Source: JAODBJ01 sp963782465
Lineage (GTDB): Bacteria > Actinomycetota > Acidimicrobiia > IMCC26256 > PALSA-610
NCBI GenBank assembly: GCA_963782465.1
Contig: CAWAJR010000004.1
Span: 310,001 to 374,000 of the forward strand
DNA: 64,000 bases
Reading direction: 5' to 3'
The notes under the pieces are model-generated. The model saw nothing but the letters and a program-made list of their open reading frames with translations. It ran no database searches and was not told the origin of the DNA. Position numbers and translations under genes: made by a program. Within the stretch, counting starts at the first letter, position 1. Each line of letters opens with the position of its first letter. Shown here in pieces: positions 50,734 to 59,887 of the stretch.

Positions 50734-51915
50734 TCAGGACAGGGATTCGCTGGCGACGCCGAAGTACTCCTGGTACCGGCGGGTGCGTTCGCGCAGCTCA
50801 CCCTCACGCAACCCCGTGTCGGCCCATGAGTACCGGTGCCCGCCGTGCTCGTCCTGGCCGTGGTCGGCGAGGAACGCCCGCATCCGCCGCTCGGCGTCGG
50901 CACTGAACTCGAGCCCGAGCCGCTCGTAGATCGCGCGGATAGTGGTGAACGGGTCGGCCATGAACTCGGCGAAGTACACGTCGACGACCCGTTCGGCACC
51001 GACCCGGCCGTCTTCCCGGGCCGCGACCGACCGGTCGAGACCGTCGATGATGTAGTCGGCGAACTCGGCCGCCGCCGCCGGCGTCGACGTCTCGTCGCTC
51101 GCGAGCGACCGCAACGTCGAGACGAGCGAGCCGAGCGACGCGATGATCCGTAACGGGTCGCGGTGCGTCTGCACGAGCAGCGCGCCGGGGTACTCGGCGA
51201 GCAGCGCGTCGAGGCACCAGATGTGGCCGGGTGATTTCAAGACCCAGCGCCGGGCCGGGTGCCGCGACTGCAAGTGCTGCAGGAACGTGCGGTGCCAGCG
51301 GTAGGCGCTGTGCATGTCGGTTTCGTTCAGCAACCAGCGCGCGTACGACGGGACGTTGTACTGCGTCGGGAAGATCATGCTGCGGAAGTCGGACGAAGTG
51401 ATCCGCACGCATTCCTGGGGAAGGCGCGCGCCCATCGGGTGCATGGCCCGGAAGCCGGGAAGCACCATGTCGACGCCGGCCAGCGTCGCGTCGACTTCCG
51501 CGATGCGCGGGTCGGTGTCGTAGGTCGCGGTCTCGGGTGGCGGGCACGGATGGTCGACTTCCCACGTGAGCGGGACACGCGTCGCCGGGTCCTGCGCGAG
51601 CAGGTCGTGCAGGATCGTCGTGCCCGTGCGCGCCTGACCGACGATCACGATCGGCGGGACGACGTCGACGTCGCCGACCTCGGGATGCGCGTTGCGGTGC
51701 GCGACGATGTTCAACCGGTCGATGAGGTAGCCGGACAGCTCCCCGGTGACGATCGCGTCGCCCATCTCGCTCAACGCGGCTTCGGTGCTCAGGGATTCGG
51801 TGAGGCGTTCGAAGCCCTCACGCCACGCGCCGTCGCCGAAATCGTCGTGGCCGGTGGCCTCGATCGCCAGCGCGGCGAAGTGTTCGGCGTCGTAACGGTT
51901 CTTCGCGTCAACCAC
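50734..51915 (-). CDS. Sulfotransferase-family protein
   Basis: 393 residues, ATG at 51915, overlapping the DUF1214 stop by eight bases. PAPS-binding P-loop GQARTGTTILHDLL (about 93-106), the segment RWVLKSPGHIWCLDALLAEYPGALLVQTHRDP (about 220-251) with the 3'-phosphate Arg/Ser, and C-terminal TGLREGELRERTRRYQEYFG are typical of actinobacterial PAPS-dependent sulfotransferases acting on lipids or sterol-like alcohols. The acceptor is unknown. The N-terminus is helical and longer than in minimal enzymes. Operon with the DUF1214 protein. Confidence 0.9.
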   Translation of the reverse strand: MVDAKNRYDAEHFAALAIEATGHDDFGDGAWREGFERLTESLSTEAALSEMGDAIVTGELSGYLIDRLNIVAHRNAHPEVGDVDVVPPIVIVGQARTGTTILHDLLAQDPATRVPLTWEVDHPCPPPETATYDTDPRIAEVDATLAGVDMVLPGFRAMHPMGARLPQECVRITSSDFRSMIFPTQYNVPSYARWLLNETDMHSAYRWHRTFLQHLQSRHPARRWVLKSPGHIWCLDALLAEYPGALLVQTHRDPLRIIASLGSLVSTLRSLASDETSTPAAAAEFADYIIDGLDRSVAAREDGRVGAERVVDVYFAEFMADPFTTIRAIYERLGLEFSADAERRMRAFLADHGQDEHGGHRYSWADTGLREGELRERTRRYQEYFGVASESLS

Positions 51916-53074
51916 GGAGGTCGCTCACTTTCAGGACGGTGGCGCGGGGTGTTTCGATGTCGCCTTCGGGCAGGAAGAAACGCCAGAACACCATCCCGAA
52001 CGGTCGACCTTCGGTGTCGATCCAGTTCGCGACGCCCGGGTCTTCGTGCGCGATCACGATGCGGAAGCTCCCATCGGGTTCGAGTGCCGTGTTGGCACGG
52101 TTCCGGCCGGCATGACGGTGCGCGTAGTCGTAGGTCTGCAGGTAACGATTCCACAGCGACACGTTCGCGAATTGGCATGCGGGCCAGCGGCCTTCCATCA
52201 GCAACGCCTCGTCGGCGCCGAGGAGGTACGGCGCCATCGAGTACGCGGCGTCGGCGGCGGCGAACGCGAAGGTGCCGGGAAGTTCCGGCGGCGGGAACAC
52301 GTTCGGGGTGGTGCTCACCCACGACGGCTGCTCGCGCTCGCCGGGCTTGGCCTGCTCGAGGGTGCGGGTACGCAAGAACCGCGCCGCCCGCCGCAAACCG
52401 GCCGCGACCGAGGCGTCGTCCCACGGTGCCGGCGGCCCGACCGGCTCCACCGGTTCGATGGAGAGCGGTACGCGGCGGTTCGGGTCGGCCGCCGCCGGTT
52501 CGGCCTCTTCGACGTAACAGCGCACGATGAGTTCCGACGCCCGGGGCGCGAGGCCGAGCCAGTTCCGGTCGCGCGCCGGCCCGCCGAAGAACACTTCAAA
52601 GCTGCCGTCGGCGGCGACGTCGAAGTCGCGATCGCGCAACACGCCCGCCGTCTGCGTGCTGTAGCCACCGTCGGCGGTGTTCACCTCGACGGTGAACGAG
52701 AGGTACGCGCACCCGGCGACGTTGCCGGTGACCCGGTAGGCGCGGTCGTCGCGCACGGGCGCGGTGTAGTAGAGCGCGTCCGGGTTGTCGCCGAGCATCT
52801 TGCGGCTGCGGGTCACGATCGACCGGAAGAACGGCCGCTCGGGATCGTTGTCGAACATGAGCACGAGCGCGCCTTCGAGCGTGTTCGCCACGCTTCGGAA
52901 ACCGTCGGCAAGGTCACCGAAGGAAGCGGCACTCCATTCGTCGCCGAGGTAGCGCGCATCGATCTCTTGCAGGAGCGTGATCAGTTCACGGAACGCGACA
53001 CGTGATTCGAGGTCGGGCTGGGTCATGCGGTGCAACTCATGCAATCGTCTTTCGCCGGGGTCGACGGCCGACAT
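51908..53074 (-). CDS. DUF1214-domain protein
   Basis: 388 residues. The start at 53074 is used; MTQPDLESRVAF (residue 17) is a plausible alternative. The C-terminal half (about 285-385) has the DUF1214 pattern: VSLWNRYLQTYDYAHRHAGRNRANTALEPDGSFRIVIAHEDPGVANWIDTEGRPFGMVFWRFF. Members are found beside steroid and lipid catabolism genes in actinobacteria; the biochemistry is not established. It overlaps the sulfotransferase start, so the two are translated together and may act on the same molecule (inference). Confidence 0.85.
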   Translation of the reverse strand: MSAVDPGERRLHELHRMTQPDLESRVAFRELITLLQEIDARYLGDEWSAASFGDLADGFRSVANTLEGALVLMFDNDPERPFFRSIVTRSRKMLGDNPDALYYTAPVRDDRAYRVTGNVAGCAYLSFTVEVNTADGGYSTQTAGVLRDRDFDVAADGSFEVFFGGPARDRNWLGLAPRASELIVRCYVEEAEPAAADPNRRVPLSIEPVEPVGPPAPWDDASVAAGLRRAARFLRTRTLEQAKPGEREQPSWVSTTPNVFPPPELPGTFAFAAADAAYSMAPYLLGADEALLMEGRWPACQFANVSLWNRYLQTYDYAHRHAGRNRANTALEPDGSFRIVIAHEDPGVANWIDTEGRPFGMVFWRFFLPEGDIETPRATVLKVSDLRG

Positions 53075-53151
53075 TGTGGCGGCTCCGGGCAGAACGGGAC
53101 AGGTTCGACATCGCGAAACTCGCGACCTACGAGCGTTTCTGATCGCGGCAA

Positions 53152-54076
53152 TCAGCCCCGATCGTGCCCGGGCCGGACGCGGTGCGGGACCTCGATGCGC
53201 AGCAGGTCGTGGGCGGCGATCACGTCGGGGAACACGGTGCGAGCCTCGTCGGCGTACAGCTGCTCATCGGGGTGGCGCTGCGAGAAGTGTACGAGCAGCA
53301 AGCGCCGCGCACCGGCGTCCCGTGCGATCGTCGCGGCTTGGAGCGCCGTCAGGTGGCCGTACTCGCGCGCAAGGTCGGCTTCGCCGTCGAGGAACGTCGA
53401 CTCGCACACGAGCAGGTCGGCGCCGCGCGCGAGTTCCACGGCGTTGTCGCACAGCCGTGTGTCCATCACCACCGCGACGACCTGCCCTCGACGGGCGACA
53501 CTCACGTCTTCGAGCCTGACGAGCCGGCCACCGACGCGCACCGAGCCTTCCCGCTCGAGTTCGCCGACGGCCGGCCGACACACCGGCGGCATCCAACGAC
53601 GCGGGCACGAAGCTGCGGCCGTCGGGTTCGACGACGCGATAGCCCCACGATTCGACGCGGTGTTCCAAGGGGAGCGCCTCGATCGACAGGTCACCGTGTG
53701 CGACCGCGGCGCGGGGGCCGCGCAGCGGGTGCAGTGCGAGCGAAGTGCGATCGTCGAAGATCGACGCGTGACGGAGCCGGTCGAGGTACTCCTGACCGGA
53801 AGCGGGATAGCAGACGTCGATGGTGTGCGGCGTCGCGTCGAGCGAACAGCGCTGCACGATGCCGGGAAGCCCGAGGCAGTGGTCGCCGTGGAAGTGCGTC
53901 ACGCAGATCGCAGTGATGTCGGGCGAAGGCACGTGCGCGACCGTCATCTGCCGCTGGGTGCCCTCCCCCGGATCGAAGAGCACGCCGGCGGTGTCGAAGC
54001 GAAGGAAGTAGCCGTTGTGGTTGCGGTGGCGCGTCGGGACCTGCGACGCCGTGCCGAGCACCACTACTTCGCGCAC
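53152..54076 (-). pseudogene. rnz: Ribonuclease Z, frameshifted in the middle
   Basis: GTG at 54076, four to five bases after GGAGG. The first frame has the beta-lactamase fold with the zinc motif THFHGDHCLGLPGIVQR (about 55-71), preceded by VPTRHRNHNGYFLRFDTAGVLFDPGEGTQRQM. At about 53580 the frame changes: VCRPAVGELEREGSVRVGG, MDTRLCDNAVELARGADLLVCEST, EYGHLTALQAATIARDAGARRLLLVHFSQRH continue to 53152. The combined length (about 305) fits RNase Z, which removes the 3' trailer of tRNA precursors. As an essential gene in most bacteria it is probably intact in the organism; the break is likely a sequence error. Confidence 0.88.
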
Positions 54077-54344
54077 CGTTCCTCCCATTCCCTCCGCACG
54101 GTCCCGTTCGGGGGTCGGCGGACGCACAATCCTGTCGGGCCCGGCCGCGGCCGGGCCGGGCAGGAACAGCGGGACCCGTTCTCCGCGGATCGCCGTTAAC
54201 CTGACCGCCGAACAGCCGACCGTTTCGGGGGCCTTTACCTGGGGCACGTACTGTGCTCGTCCGCCGCTTGGGGGGAAACAGGTCCGAGACCCGGCTGGCA
54301 CCGCGGCGCTCCGCCGGAACGTGAAGGTCCGAGACACGCCAGAC

Positions 54345-55733
54345 ATGGTCAGCGAGCGCAAGGACATCGCCGAAGTCGATGCGACCGGACCGCAGGCTCG
54401 GGCCGCGCGCCTCCTGGCGGCCGCGAAGCGATCGGCACCGCAGGGAACGCTGGCCGTCGGCGTCGGTCTCGTCGTGGCCGGCCTCGCCACCTACGGGTTC
54501 CAGATCCTGGCCTTCCGCGGCCTGAGCAAACCCGACTACGGCGCGCTGAACGCGCTCTGGGTGTTCGTGTTCGTGCTCGCGCCGGGCGTCTTCCTGCCCC
54601 TCGAACAGGAAGTCGGGCGGGCGGTGTCGGCGCGCCGGGCGCGCGGCGTCGGAGGTGGTCCCGTCGTGCGCCGGGCCGGGGTGATCGGCACCGGGTTCGC
54701 GTGCGTCGTCACCGTGCTCGCCGTCGTCGTCGCGTCGACCACGGGAATCGTGTCGGGCGTCTTCGCCGGGCACGTCGGTTTGGTGATCTGCCTCGTCATC
54801 GCGCTGTTCACGTTCGGGATCGAATACCTCGCCCGCGGCGCCTTCGCCGGCAACGGCCGTTTCCACGCCTACGGCCTCAGCATGGGCGCCGAAGCCGTGA
54901 TCCGCCTCCTGCCCTGCATTCCCCTCGCGATGGTCGGCAGTACCAACCCGGTGTGGTTCGGCCTTTGCCTCGCGGTGCCACCGGTCCTCGCGACGGCGAT
55001 TTCGGTCTACGGCCAGCACGGCCTCATGCTCCCCGGCCCCGACGCGCCCTACGCGGAACTGTCCACCAACCTCGGCTACCTCCTCGGCGGGTCGCTGCTG
55101 GCCCAGGTGCTCGGCTACGCGCCGTTCCTCGGCGCCCAGGTGTTGGCCAAACCCGACCAGCGCACGCAGATCGCCGACTTCATCGTCGGCTTGTTCCTCT
55201 CGCGCATCCCGATCGTGCTGTTCCAAGCCGTCCAGGCGGCACTGCTCCCCGGCCTCACGACGATGGTGAGCGCCGGGCGGGACGACGAGTTCCATTCCGC
55301 GGTGCGCCGGCTGTCGTTGATCGTGCTCGGTATCGCGATCCTCGGCGTCGTCGTCGGGGCGTCCGTCGGCGCCGAAGCCGGTCGCATCCTGTTCGGCGCG
55401 AAGTTCAAACTCGGTCACGCCGACGTCGCGTTGCTCACCGCCGGCAGCGGCCTCTTCATCCTGGCTCTCACGATGTCGCAGGCACTGATCTCCCTCTCCG
55501 GTCATGCCCAGGCCATGTGGGCGTGGTGTGTCGGCATCGTGGGTTTCGTCGTCGTGACCGCGGTCGCCTCCCACGACTTGTTCCTGCGGGTCGAGATCGG
55601 CGCGATCGCCGGTGCGGGCGCAAGTGCGGTCGCGACCGCCTTGCTGTTCCGCTGGCGGGCCCGGCAAGGGATCGCGGCGGGCAGCCTCGCGTCGCTCATC
55701 GAGCAGATCGAGTACGCACCGCTCGAGATCTGA
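54345..55733 (+). CDS. Polysaccharide-flippase/MOP-superfamily membrane protein
   Basis: 462 residues from ATG 54345; GTG 54321 in frame is the alternative. About 12-14 membrane helices, starting with LAVGVGLVVAGLATYGFQILAFRGLSKPDYGALNAL, where RxLxxxDYGxLNAL is the polysaccharide-transport (Wzx/O-antigen flippase) entry motif. The C-terminus is short (SLIEQIEYAPLEI). The function would be flipping a lipid-linked sugar or related lipid across the membrane. No glycosyltransferase genes are adjacent. Divergent from RNase Z across about 270 bases without a recognised element. Confidence 0.85.
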   Translation: MVSERKDIAEVDATGPQARAARLLAAAKRSAPQGTLAVGVGLVVAGLATYGFQILAFRGLSKPDYGALNALWVFVFVLAPGVFLPLEQEVGRAVSARRARGVGGGPVVRRAGVIGTGFACVVTVLAVVVASTTGIVSGVFAGHVGLVICLVIALFTFGIEYLARGAFAGNGRFHAYGLSMGAEAVIRLLPCIPLAMVGSTNPVWFGLCLAVPPVLATAISVYGQHGLMLPGPDAPYAELSTNLGYLLGGSLLAQVLGYAPFLGAQVLAKPDQRTQIADFIVGLFLSRIPIVLFQAVQAALLPGLTTMVSAGRDDEFHSAVRRLSLIVLGIAILGVVVGASVGAEAGRILFGAKFKLGHADVALLTAGSGLFILALTMSQALISLSGHAQAMWAWCVGIVGFVVVTAVASHDLFLRVEIGAIAGAGASAVATALLFRWRARQGIAAGSLASLIEQIEYAPLEI

Positions 55734-55807
55734 CCCCTCGGGCACAACCGGCGTAGCCTTCGCGGCGAAGACACCGCGACGCCGCGGTTCCCGGGGGGTG
55801 CGCAAGG

Positions 55808-56277
55808 GTGTTCATCTTCGACGCTGAAGGCGTTGTCGCCATCCTGCTCGTGTTGTTCTGGTTGTGGGCACTCTTCGACTGCATCGCGACCGAAAGCTCG
55901 CGGTGCCGCAACCTGCCGAAACCGTTGTGGGTGATCCTCGTGCTCATCCTGCCCGACATCGGGTCGTTCCTGTGGCTCCTGCTCGGGCGCCCGGAGCGGG
56001 CGCGCTGGCAGCCGGGCGCGGCGAACTACGACACCCCGAGGCGACCGGTCGGCCCGAAGACGAGCCCCGCTACCGGGCGACGGAAGTGGTCACCGATCGC
56101 CGCTCCGAAGAACTCGATCGCGTGCTCGAACAGTGGGAGGCCGAGCAGCGCCTGAAGGACGCCGCGGCCCTCGACGCGCGCGAAGCAGCATTGCGCGAAC
56201 GCGAAGCCGAACTGCGCGAGCGTGAACTCGAGTTACGAGAGCGCGAGACCGAGACGCCCCCGGTCGACGAGAGCTAA
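55808..56277 (+). pseudogene. PLDc_N-type membrane protein with a charged helical tail, frameshifted
   Basis: GTG 55808. Residues 1-60 (VVAILLVLFWLWALFDCIATE, then NLPKPLWVILVLILPDIGSFLWLLLGRP) are the two-helix PLDc_N module, common in actinobacteria. Frame 1 continues to RRPVGP, after which frame 2 gives EDEPRYRATEVVTDRRSEELDRVLEQ, then an Ala/Glu/Arg coiled coil (AREAALREREAELRERELEL). One missing G at about 56057 (CCGAA for CCGGAA) explains the break. The TAA stop (56275-56277) is the first three bases of the IR element. Confidence 0.8.
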
Positions 56278-56379
56278 CAGGGTGATGAATTATCCCGCAC
56301 AAGGCGCCGCCGCTGGCGGAAACATGCAGGTCGGCGAACGTTGGCGGCGCCGTCGAATCCATAATTCATCACCCTGTTA
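56275..56379. repeat. Palindromic repeat element between convergent stop codons (copy B)
   Basis: TAACAGGGTGATGAATTAT (56275-56293) and its exact complement (56361-56379) are 19-base arms enclosing 67 bases that contain a second GC stem (GGCGCCGCC / GGCGGCGCC). The TAA of the plus-strand gene and the TAA of the minus-strand LacI gene are the outer three bases of each arm. The interior has ATCCCGCACAAGGCGCC and CGAATCCATAATT, shared with the smaller element at 14108-14170. Size and structure resemble a MITE or REP-like unit, probably working as a two-way terminator. Confidence 0.85.
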
Positions 56380-57420
56380 ACGCGGCGAGCGCGCGCGGGC
56401 GACGCTGGCCCGCGGAACGAACTCGGCCCGGTGCGCGTGCGCGCTCGTCGACGGCGCTCTCTCACCTTCGAGCGAGGCGACGACGTGGGTGGTGATGGTC
56501 ACCGCCTTCGCGTAGAGGTCGCGCCGGACGACCGCGATCGCCGGGCGGTACGCACTCGCCCAGGCCGAGTCGCCGTAAGTCACGAAGGAGCATTCCTCCG
56601 GCACGTGGATCCCGGCCTCGTGCTTCGCCTGCAGCACGAGCGGCGCCAGCGAATGCGCGCCGCACACCACCGCGGTGACGCCCCGGCGAGTGCGAACGAG
56701 CCCGGACAGCACCCCCGCGACCTCGCCCGGACGTGGGTCGGCGCCGAGCGCGACGCGGCGCGCGTCGATCCCGACCCTCCGGCACGAATCCATGATCGAC
56801 CGCGAGCGGCGCCGCGCGGTTCGGCCACGCGGTTCGCCGCGGGTGACGTACGCGATCCGTGCGTGACCGAGACCGGCGAGGTGCTCGCACAACGCGCGGG
56901 TTGCCCGCGTCTCGGTCGTGGCGCGCGCCCAGGCGTCGGGGCCGTCGGGCCCTTCGGGATCGATCACGGTGAGCCCGGCCCGCATGGCGCGGCGCAGGTA
57001 CGCGCCGTCGCGTGGCGCACCCGCGAGGATCAGCGCGTCGACCCGCTGCGCCTGCAACCGGTCGAGCTGCGCCCGTTCGACCAGTTTCGATCCCTGGCCG
57101 TCGGCGAGCAGCACGAGGTACCCGCGACGCTGCGCGACGTGCTCGACACCGCGCAGGAACGGGAGGTAGACGCCGTCGGCGAGGTCGGGAACGAGCACAC
57201 CGAGCAGCATCGACCGCGTCGTGCGCAGACTTCGAGCGGGACCGGCCGGCTGGTAACCCAGGCGTTCACTGGCGCGTCTCACCCGGCGCCGGGCTTCCTC
57301 GCTCGCGTACCCGTTCCCGCTCAAGGCGCGCGACACGGTCGCGGTGCTCACCCCGGCCGCGCGCGCCACGTCGTGGATATCGGCGCGGGTTGCTTGACGC
57401 TGGGCCGGTCGCGGGTTCAT
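56377..57420 (-). CDS. LacI-family transcriptional regulator
   Basis: 347 residues, ATG at 57420. The helix-turn-helix and hinge helix are clear: TRADIHDVARAAGVSTATVSRALSGNGYASEEARRRVRRASERLGYQPAGPARSLRT. The periplasmic-binding-like ligand domain (about 68-320) has no recognised sugar signature. The operator-like TGTAAACGATTACA lies three bases upstream of the start, suggesting autorepression. The stop TAA is part of the palindromic element. The divergent NfeD/stomatin operon may be the target. Confidence 0.9.
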   Translation of the reverse strand: MNPRPAQRQATRADIHDVARAAGVSTATVSRALSGNGYASEEARRRVRRASERLGYQPAGPARSLRTTRSMLLGVLVPDLADGVYLPFLRGVEHVAQRRGYLVLLADGQGSKLVERAQLDRLQAQRVDALILAGAPRDGAYLRRAMRAGLTVIDPEGPDGPDAWARATTETRATRALCEHLAGLGHARIAYVTRGEPRGRTARRRSRSIMDSCRRVGIDARRVALGADPRPGEVAGVLSGLVRTRRGVTAVVCGAHSLAPLVLQAKHEAGIHVPEECSFVTYGDSAWASAYRPAIAVVRRDLYAKAVTITTHVVASLEGERAPSTSAHAHRAEFVPRASVARARSPR

Positions 57421-57422
57421 GC

Positions 57423-57436
57423 TGTAAACGATTACA
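57423..57436. promoter_or_regulatory. LacI-type operator
   Basis: TGTAAACGATTACA is a 14-base near-perfect palindrome (TGTAA-ACGA-TTACA) of the TGTAAnCGnTTACA class bound by many LacI-family regulators. It overlaps the region just before the LacI gene's ATG and lies 95 bases from the NfeD start. Confidence 0.75.
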
Positions 57437-57530
57437 CATCAGGAGCCGAATTGCAGCAACGTTCTCGCCCCCGGCAACGGCAAGCGAAGGCAAGGCGCGG
57501 GACTACCCTCGATCGCAGGAGGTGGGGCTT

Positions 57531-58070
57531 GTGATCTTCGCCTGGTTAGCGGTCGGCATCCTGCTCCTGTTCTTCGAGATGCACCACCTCGCGTTCTACG
57601 CGCTGTTCGGTGCCGTGGGCGCCTTCGCCGCCGCGATCGTCGCCGGGTTCGTCCCCGGCGCGATCGCGTTGCAGGGAGGGGTCGCGGTCGGCGTCTCGGC
57701 CGTCGGGGTCAGCGCGGTACGCCCGTACGTCAGCCGGACCTTCCACACCCATCGCGGAGGGAAGGTCGCGCACGGCGTGCACGGCGGGCTCGTCGGCGAG
57801 GAGGCGTTCACGCTCGACGTCGTCGGCGATGTTCGCACGGCCGGGCACGTCCGGCTCGCCGGCGAACGGTGGCTCGCGGTGACCGAGACCGGCCAGATCC
57901 CGGCCGGGCAGAAGGTTCTCGTGCTCGATGTTCGCGGCACGACACTCGTCGTGTACCCCTCCGACGGTGGGCTGCCCGAGATCGGGCCGCCCGCTGCCGG
58001 TTCGTCGAACACCGACATCTCCGACCACAACACCGGCGCCGGCGGCGCCGAAGATAGGAGTACCCAATGA
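57531..58070 (+). CDS. NfeD-like membrane protein
   Basis: 179 residues, GTG 57531, seven bases after AGGAGGT. Two or three membrane helices (about 3-20, 24-50) and a C-terminal OB-fold-like beta domain (about 85-150: GLVGEEAFTLDVVGDVRTAGHVRLAGERWLAVTETGQIPAGQKVLVLDVRGTTLVVYP), typical of the short NfeD type. NfeD proteins pair with SPFH proteins in membrane microdomains. The stop overlaps the stomatin ATG (ATGA), so the two are coexpressed. Confidence 0.88.
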   Translation: MIFAWLAVGILLLFFEMHHLAFYALFGAVGAFAAAIVAGFVPGAIALQGGVAVGVSAVGVSAVRPYVSRTFHTHRGGKVAHGVHGGLVGEEAFTLDVVGDVRTAGHVRLAGERWLAVTETGQIPAGQKVLVLDVRGTTLVVYPSDGGLPEIGPPAAGSSNTDISDHNTGAGGAEDRSTQ

Positions 58071-58990
58071 GCGGTGCCGGCATCGCGGGGTTGATCGTCC
58101 TCGCCGTCGTCGTGATCGTTCTCTTGTCCGCCCTCAAGCAGGCGGTCAACATCGTCCAGCAGGGCCAAGTCGGTGTCGTGAAACGGCTCGGCGAGTACCG
58201 CAGCACCCGCGATCCCGGCCTCGCCCTCATCCCCCCGTTCATCTCGACGCTCCAGTACGTCGACATGCGCGAGATCCCCGTCCCGGGTGACCGTCAAGAA
58301 GTCATCACCAAGGACAACGTCGTCGTCACCGTCAACGCGACGATCTTCACGCAGGTGGTCGACGCGAAGCAGGCCTTGTTCAGCGTCAAGAACTTCGACA
58401 TCGCCATCGACGCGCTCGCGCGTACGGCGTTGCGTTCCGTGATCGGCACGATGACGCTCGACGAGGCGCTCTCCGAGCGCGAGCGCATCAACACCGACGT
58501 CCAGCAGCAGATGGAACAGGTCACCGACAAGTGGGGCATCCGCATCAACCGGATCGAGATCGTCGAGATCGCGCCGCCGCCCCAGATCCTCCAAGCCCTC
58601 GCCCTGCAGAAACAGGCCGACCAGGAGAAGCGGGCGCGCATCTTGCAGTCGGAGGGGCAGCAGCAGTCGGCCATCAACGTCGCGGAAGGCGACGCGCAGG
58701 CGAACGTGCGCGCCGCCGAGGGCGAGAAGCAGGCTGCCATCCTGCGCGCCGAAGGCAACAAACAAGCTGCGATGCTGGAAGCGGAAGGTCGCGCCCGCGC
58801 GATCGCGACCGTCTACGCCGCGATCACCGAAGCGAACCCGAACCCGACGCTGGTGTCGATCCTCCAACTCGACACCCTGTCGAAGTTCGCCGACAGCGAC
58901 AACTCGAAGATCGTCGTGCCGTACGAGAGCGCCGGGCTGATGGGAGCGGCGCAGGTGTTGCGCAACGTGCTCGACGGGCAAGCCGGCTGA
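58067..58990 (+). CDS. Stomatin/SPFH-domain (slipin-type) membrane protein
   Basis: 307 residues, ATG 58067. One membrane helix (1-24), the SPFH domain (about 25-190: VNIVQQGQVGVVKRLGEYRSTRDPGLALIPP ... WGIRINRIEIVEIAPP), and a Glu/Gln/Ala-rich coiled coil (about 195-265) with a C-terminal conserved end (NPTLVSILQLDTLSKFADSDNSKIVVPY). It is a membrane scaffold, often forming oligomers; NfeD is its usual partner. The following ApbE gene is convergent, ending three bases away. Confidence 0.94.
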   Translation: MSGAGIAGLIVLAVVVIVLLSALKQAVNIVQQGQVGVVKRLGEYRSTRDPGLALIPPFISTLQYVDMREIPVPGDRQEVITKDNVVVTVNATIFTQVVDAKQALFSVKNFDIAIDALARTALRSVIGTMTLDEALSERERINTDVQQQMEQVTDKWGIRINRIEIVEIAPPPQILQALALQKQADQEKRARILQSEGQQQSAINVAEGDAQANVRAAEGEKQAAILRAEGNKQAAMLEAEGRARAIATVYAAITEANPNPTLVSILQLDTLSKFADSDNSKIVVPYESAGLMGAAQVLRNVLDGQAG

Positions 58991-58993
58991 ACG

Positions 58994-59857
58994 TCAGCCG
59001 GCACTGGGGCTCGGATCGCGCCGACCGGCGTTGAACCGGCGGAATGACAACGTCGACCGGGTCTCGCCACCGTGGGTCGCGACGCGCGCCGCGGCCCCTC
59101 GCCGTTCGGCCATCGCCAGCCCGGTCGCGCTTCCCGCGACGACGATCGCCTTCGCCAGTGCTTCGGCCTGCCATGCCTGCGACGCCACCACGCTCACGCT
59201 CAGCACGTCGGTACTCGTGACATCACCGGTGCTCGGATCGACGAGCGGGTGCAACGCGCTCGTGGTCGCGACGGCTCCCGAGGTGACGTCGATCGTCGTG
59301 GCGTGCTCCGGCTCGACGCCGGGAGCGATCAGGGGCACCCGCCACGCGCTGCCGGTAGGCGCATGACCTTGCACGCGAACTTCGCCACCCACGCGCACGC
59401 ACACGCCCGCGGCACCTTCGGCCCTGAGCATCCGAACGACGAGATCGGCGGCAAGTCCCTTGCCGATCCCACCGGGGTTGAACGAAACCCCCGGCGGCAT
59501 CCTCACCGTCGACGCGGCCGTGTCGAGTTCGATCTCGCCGCAGCCGCGCCGCCGGTCGCCGTCGACCGTGGGGTCGAACCGCCCGCCGGTGAGGTACCAC
59601 GCGCTGACGGCCGCCTCGATCAACGTCAACGTGGCGGACGTGACCCGCATCGGCCGGCCGCCACTCGCGTTCGCGTTCAGCCGGCTGATCTCACTGTCGG
59701 CCCGCGACAGGTCCCACACGCGCTCGAGCCGGTCGAGTTCACCGTGCGCCCGATCGACCAGGGCGTCGGTCGTCTCGCCCACCACGACGACTTCGGCGGT
59801 CGTGCCCATCACGCCGAACCGGCCGAAGGCACTCGTTGTCGTTGCACACCGCGTCAC
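58994..59857 (-). CDS. apbE: ApbE-like FAD:protein FMN transferase
   Basis: 287 residues. It has the core of the family: SRADSEISRLN near 53, GGRFDPTVDGD near 97, and VSFNPGGIGKGLAADLVVRML (about 125-145) for the FAD/Mg site, then VTSGAVATTSALHPLVDPSTGD and VLSVSVVASQAWQAEALAKAIVV. It transfers FMN from FAD onto a threonine of target proteins (Rnf/Nqr type or FMN-binding proteins). No lipobox or signal peptide is visible, unlike most ApbE lipoproteins, so either the start is downstream or the protein is cytoplasmic. Confidence 0.88.
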   Translation of the reverse strand: MTRCATTTSAFGRFGVMGTTAEVVVVGETTDALVDRAHGELDRLERVWDLSRADSEISRLNANASGGRPMRVTSATLTLIEAAVSAWYLTGGRFDPTVDGDRRRGCGEIELDTAASTVRMPPGVSFNPGGIGKGLAADLVVRMLRAEGAAGVCVRVGGEVRVQGHAPTGSAWRVPLIAPGVEPEHATTIDVTSGAVATTSALHPLVDPSTGDVTSTDVLSVSVVASQAWQAEALAKAIVVAGSATGLAMAERRGAAARVATHGGETRSTLSFRRFNAGRRDPSPSAG

Positions 59858-59887
59858 GCGTTCTGATCGGCACGACGCGCTCGACGT

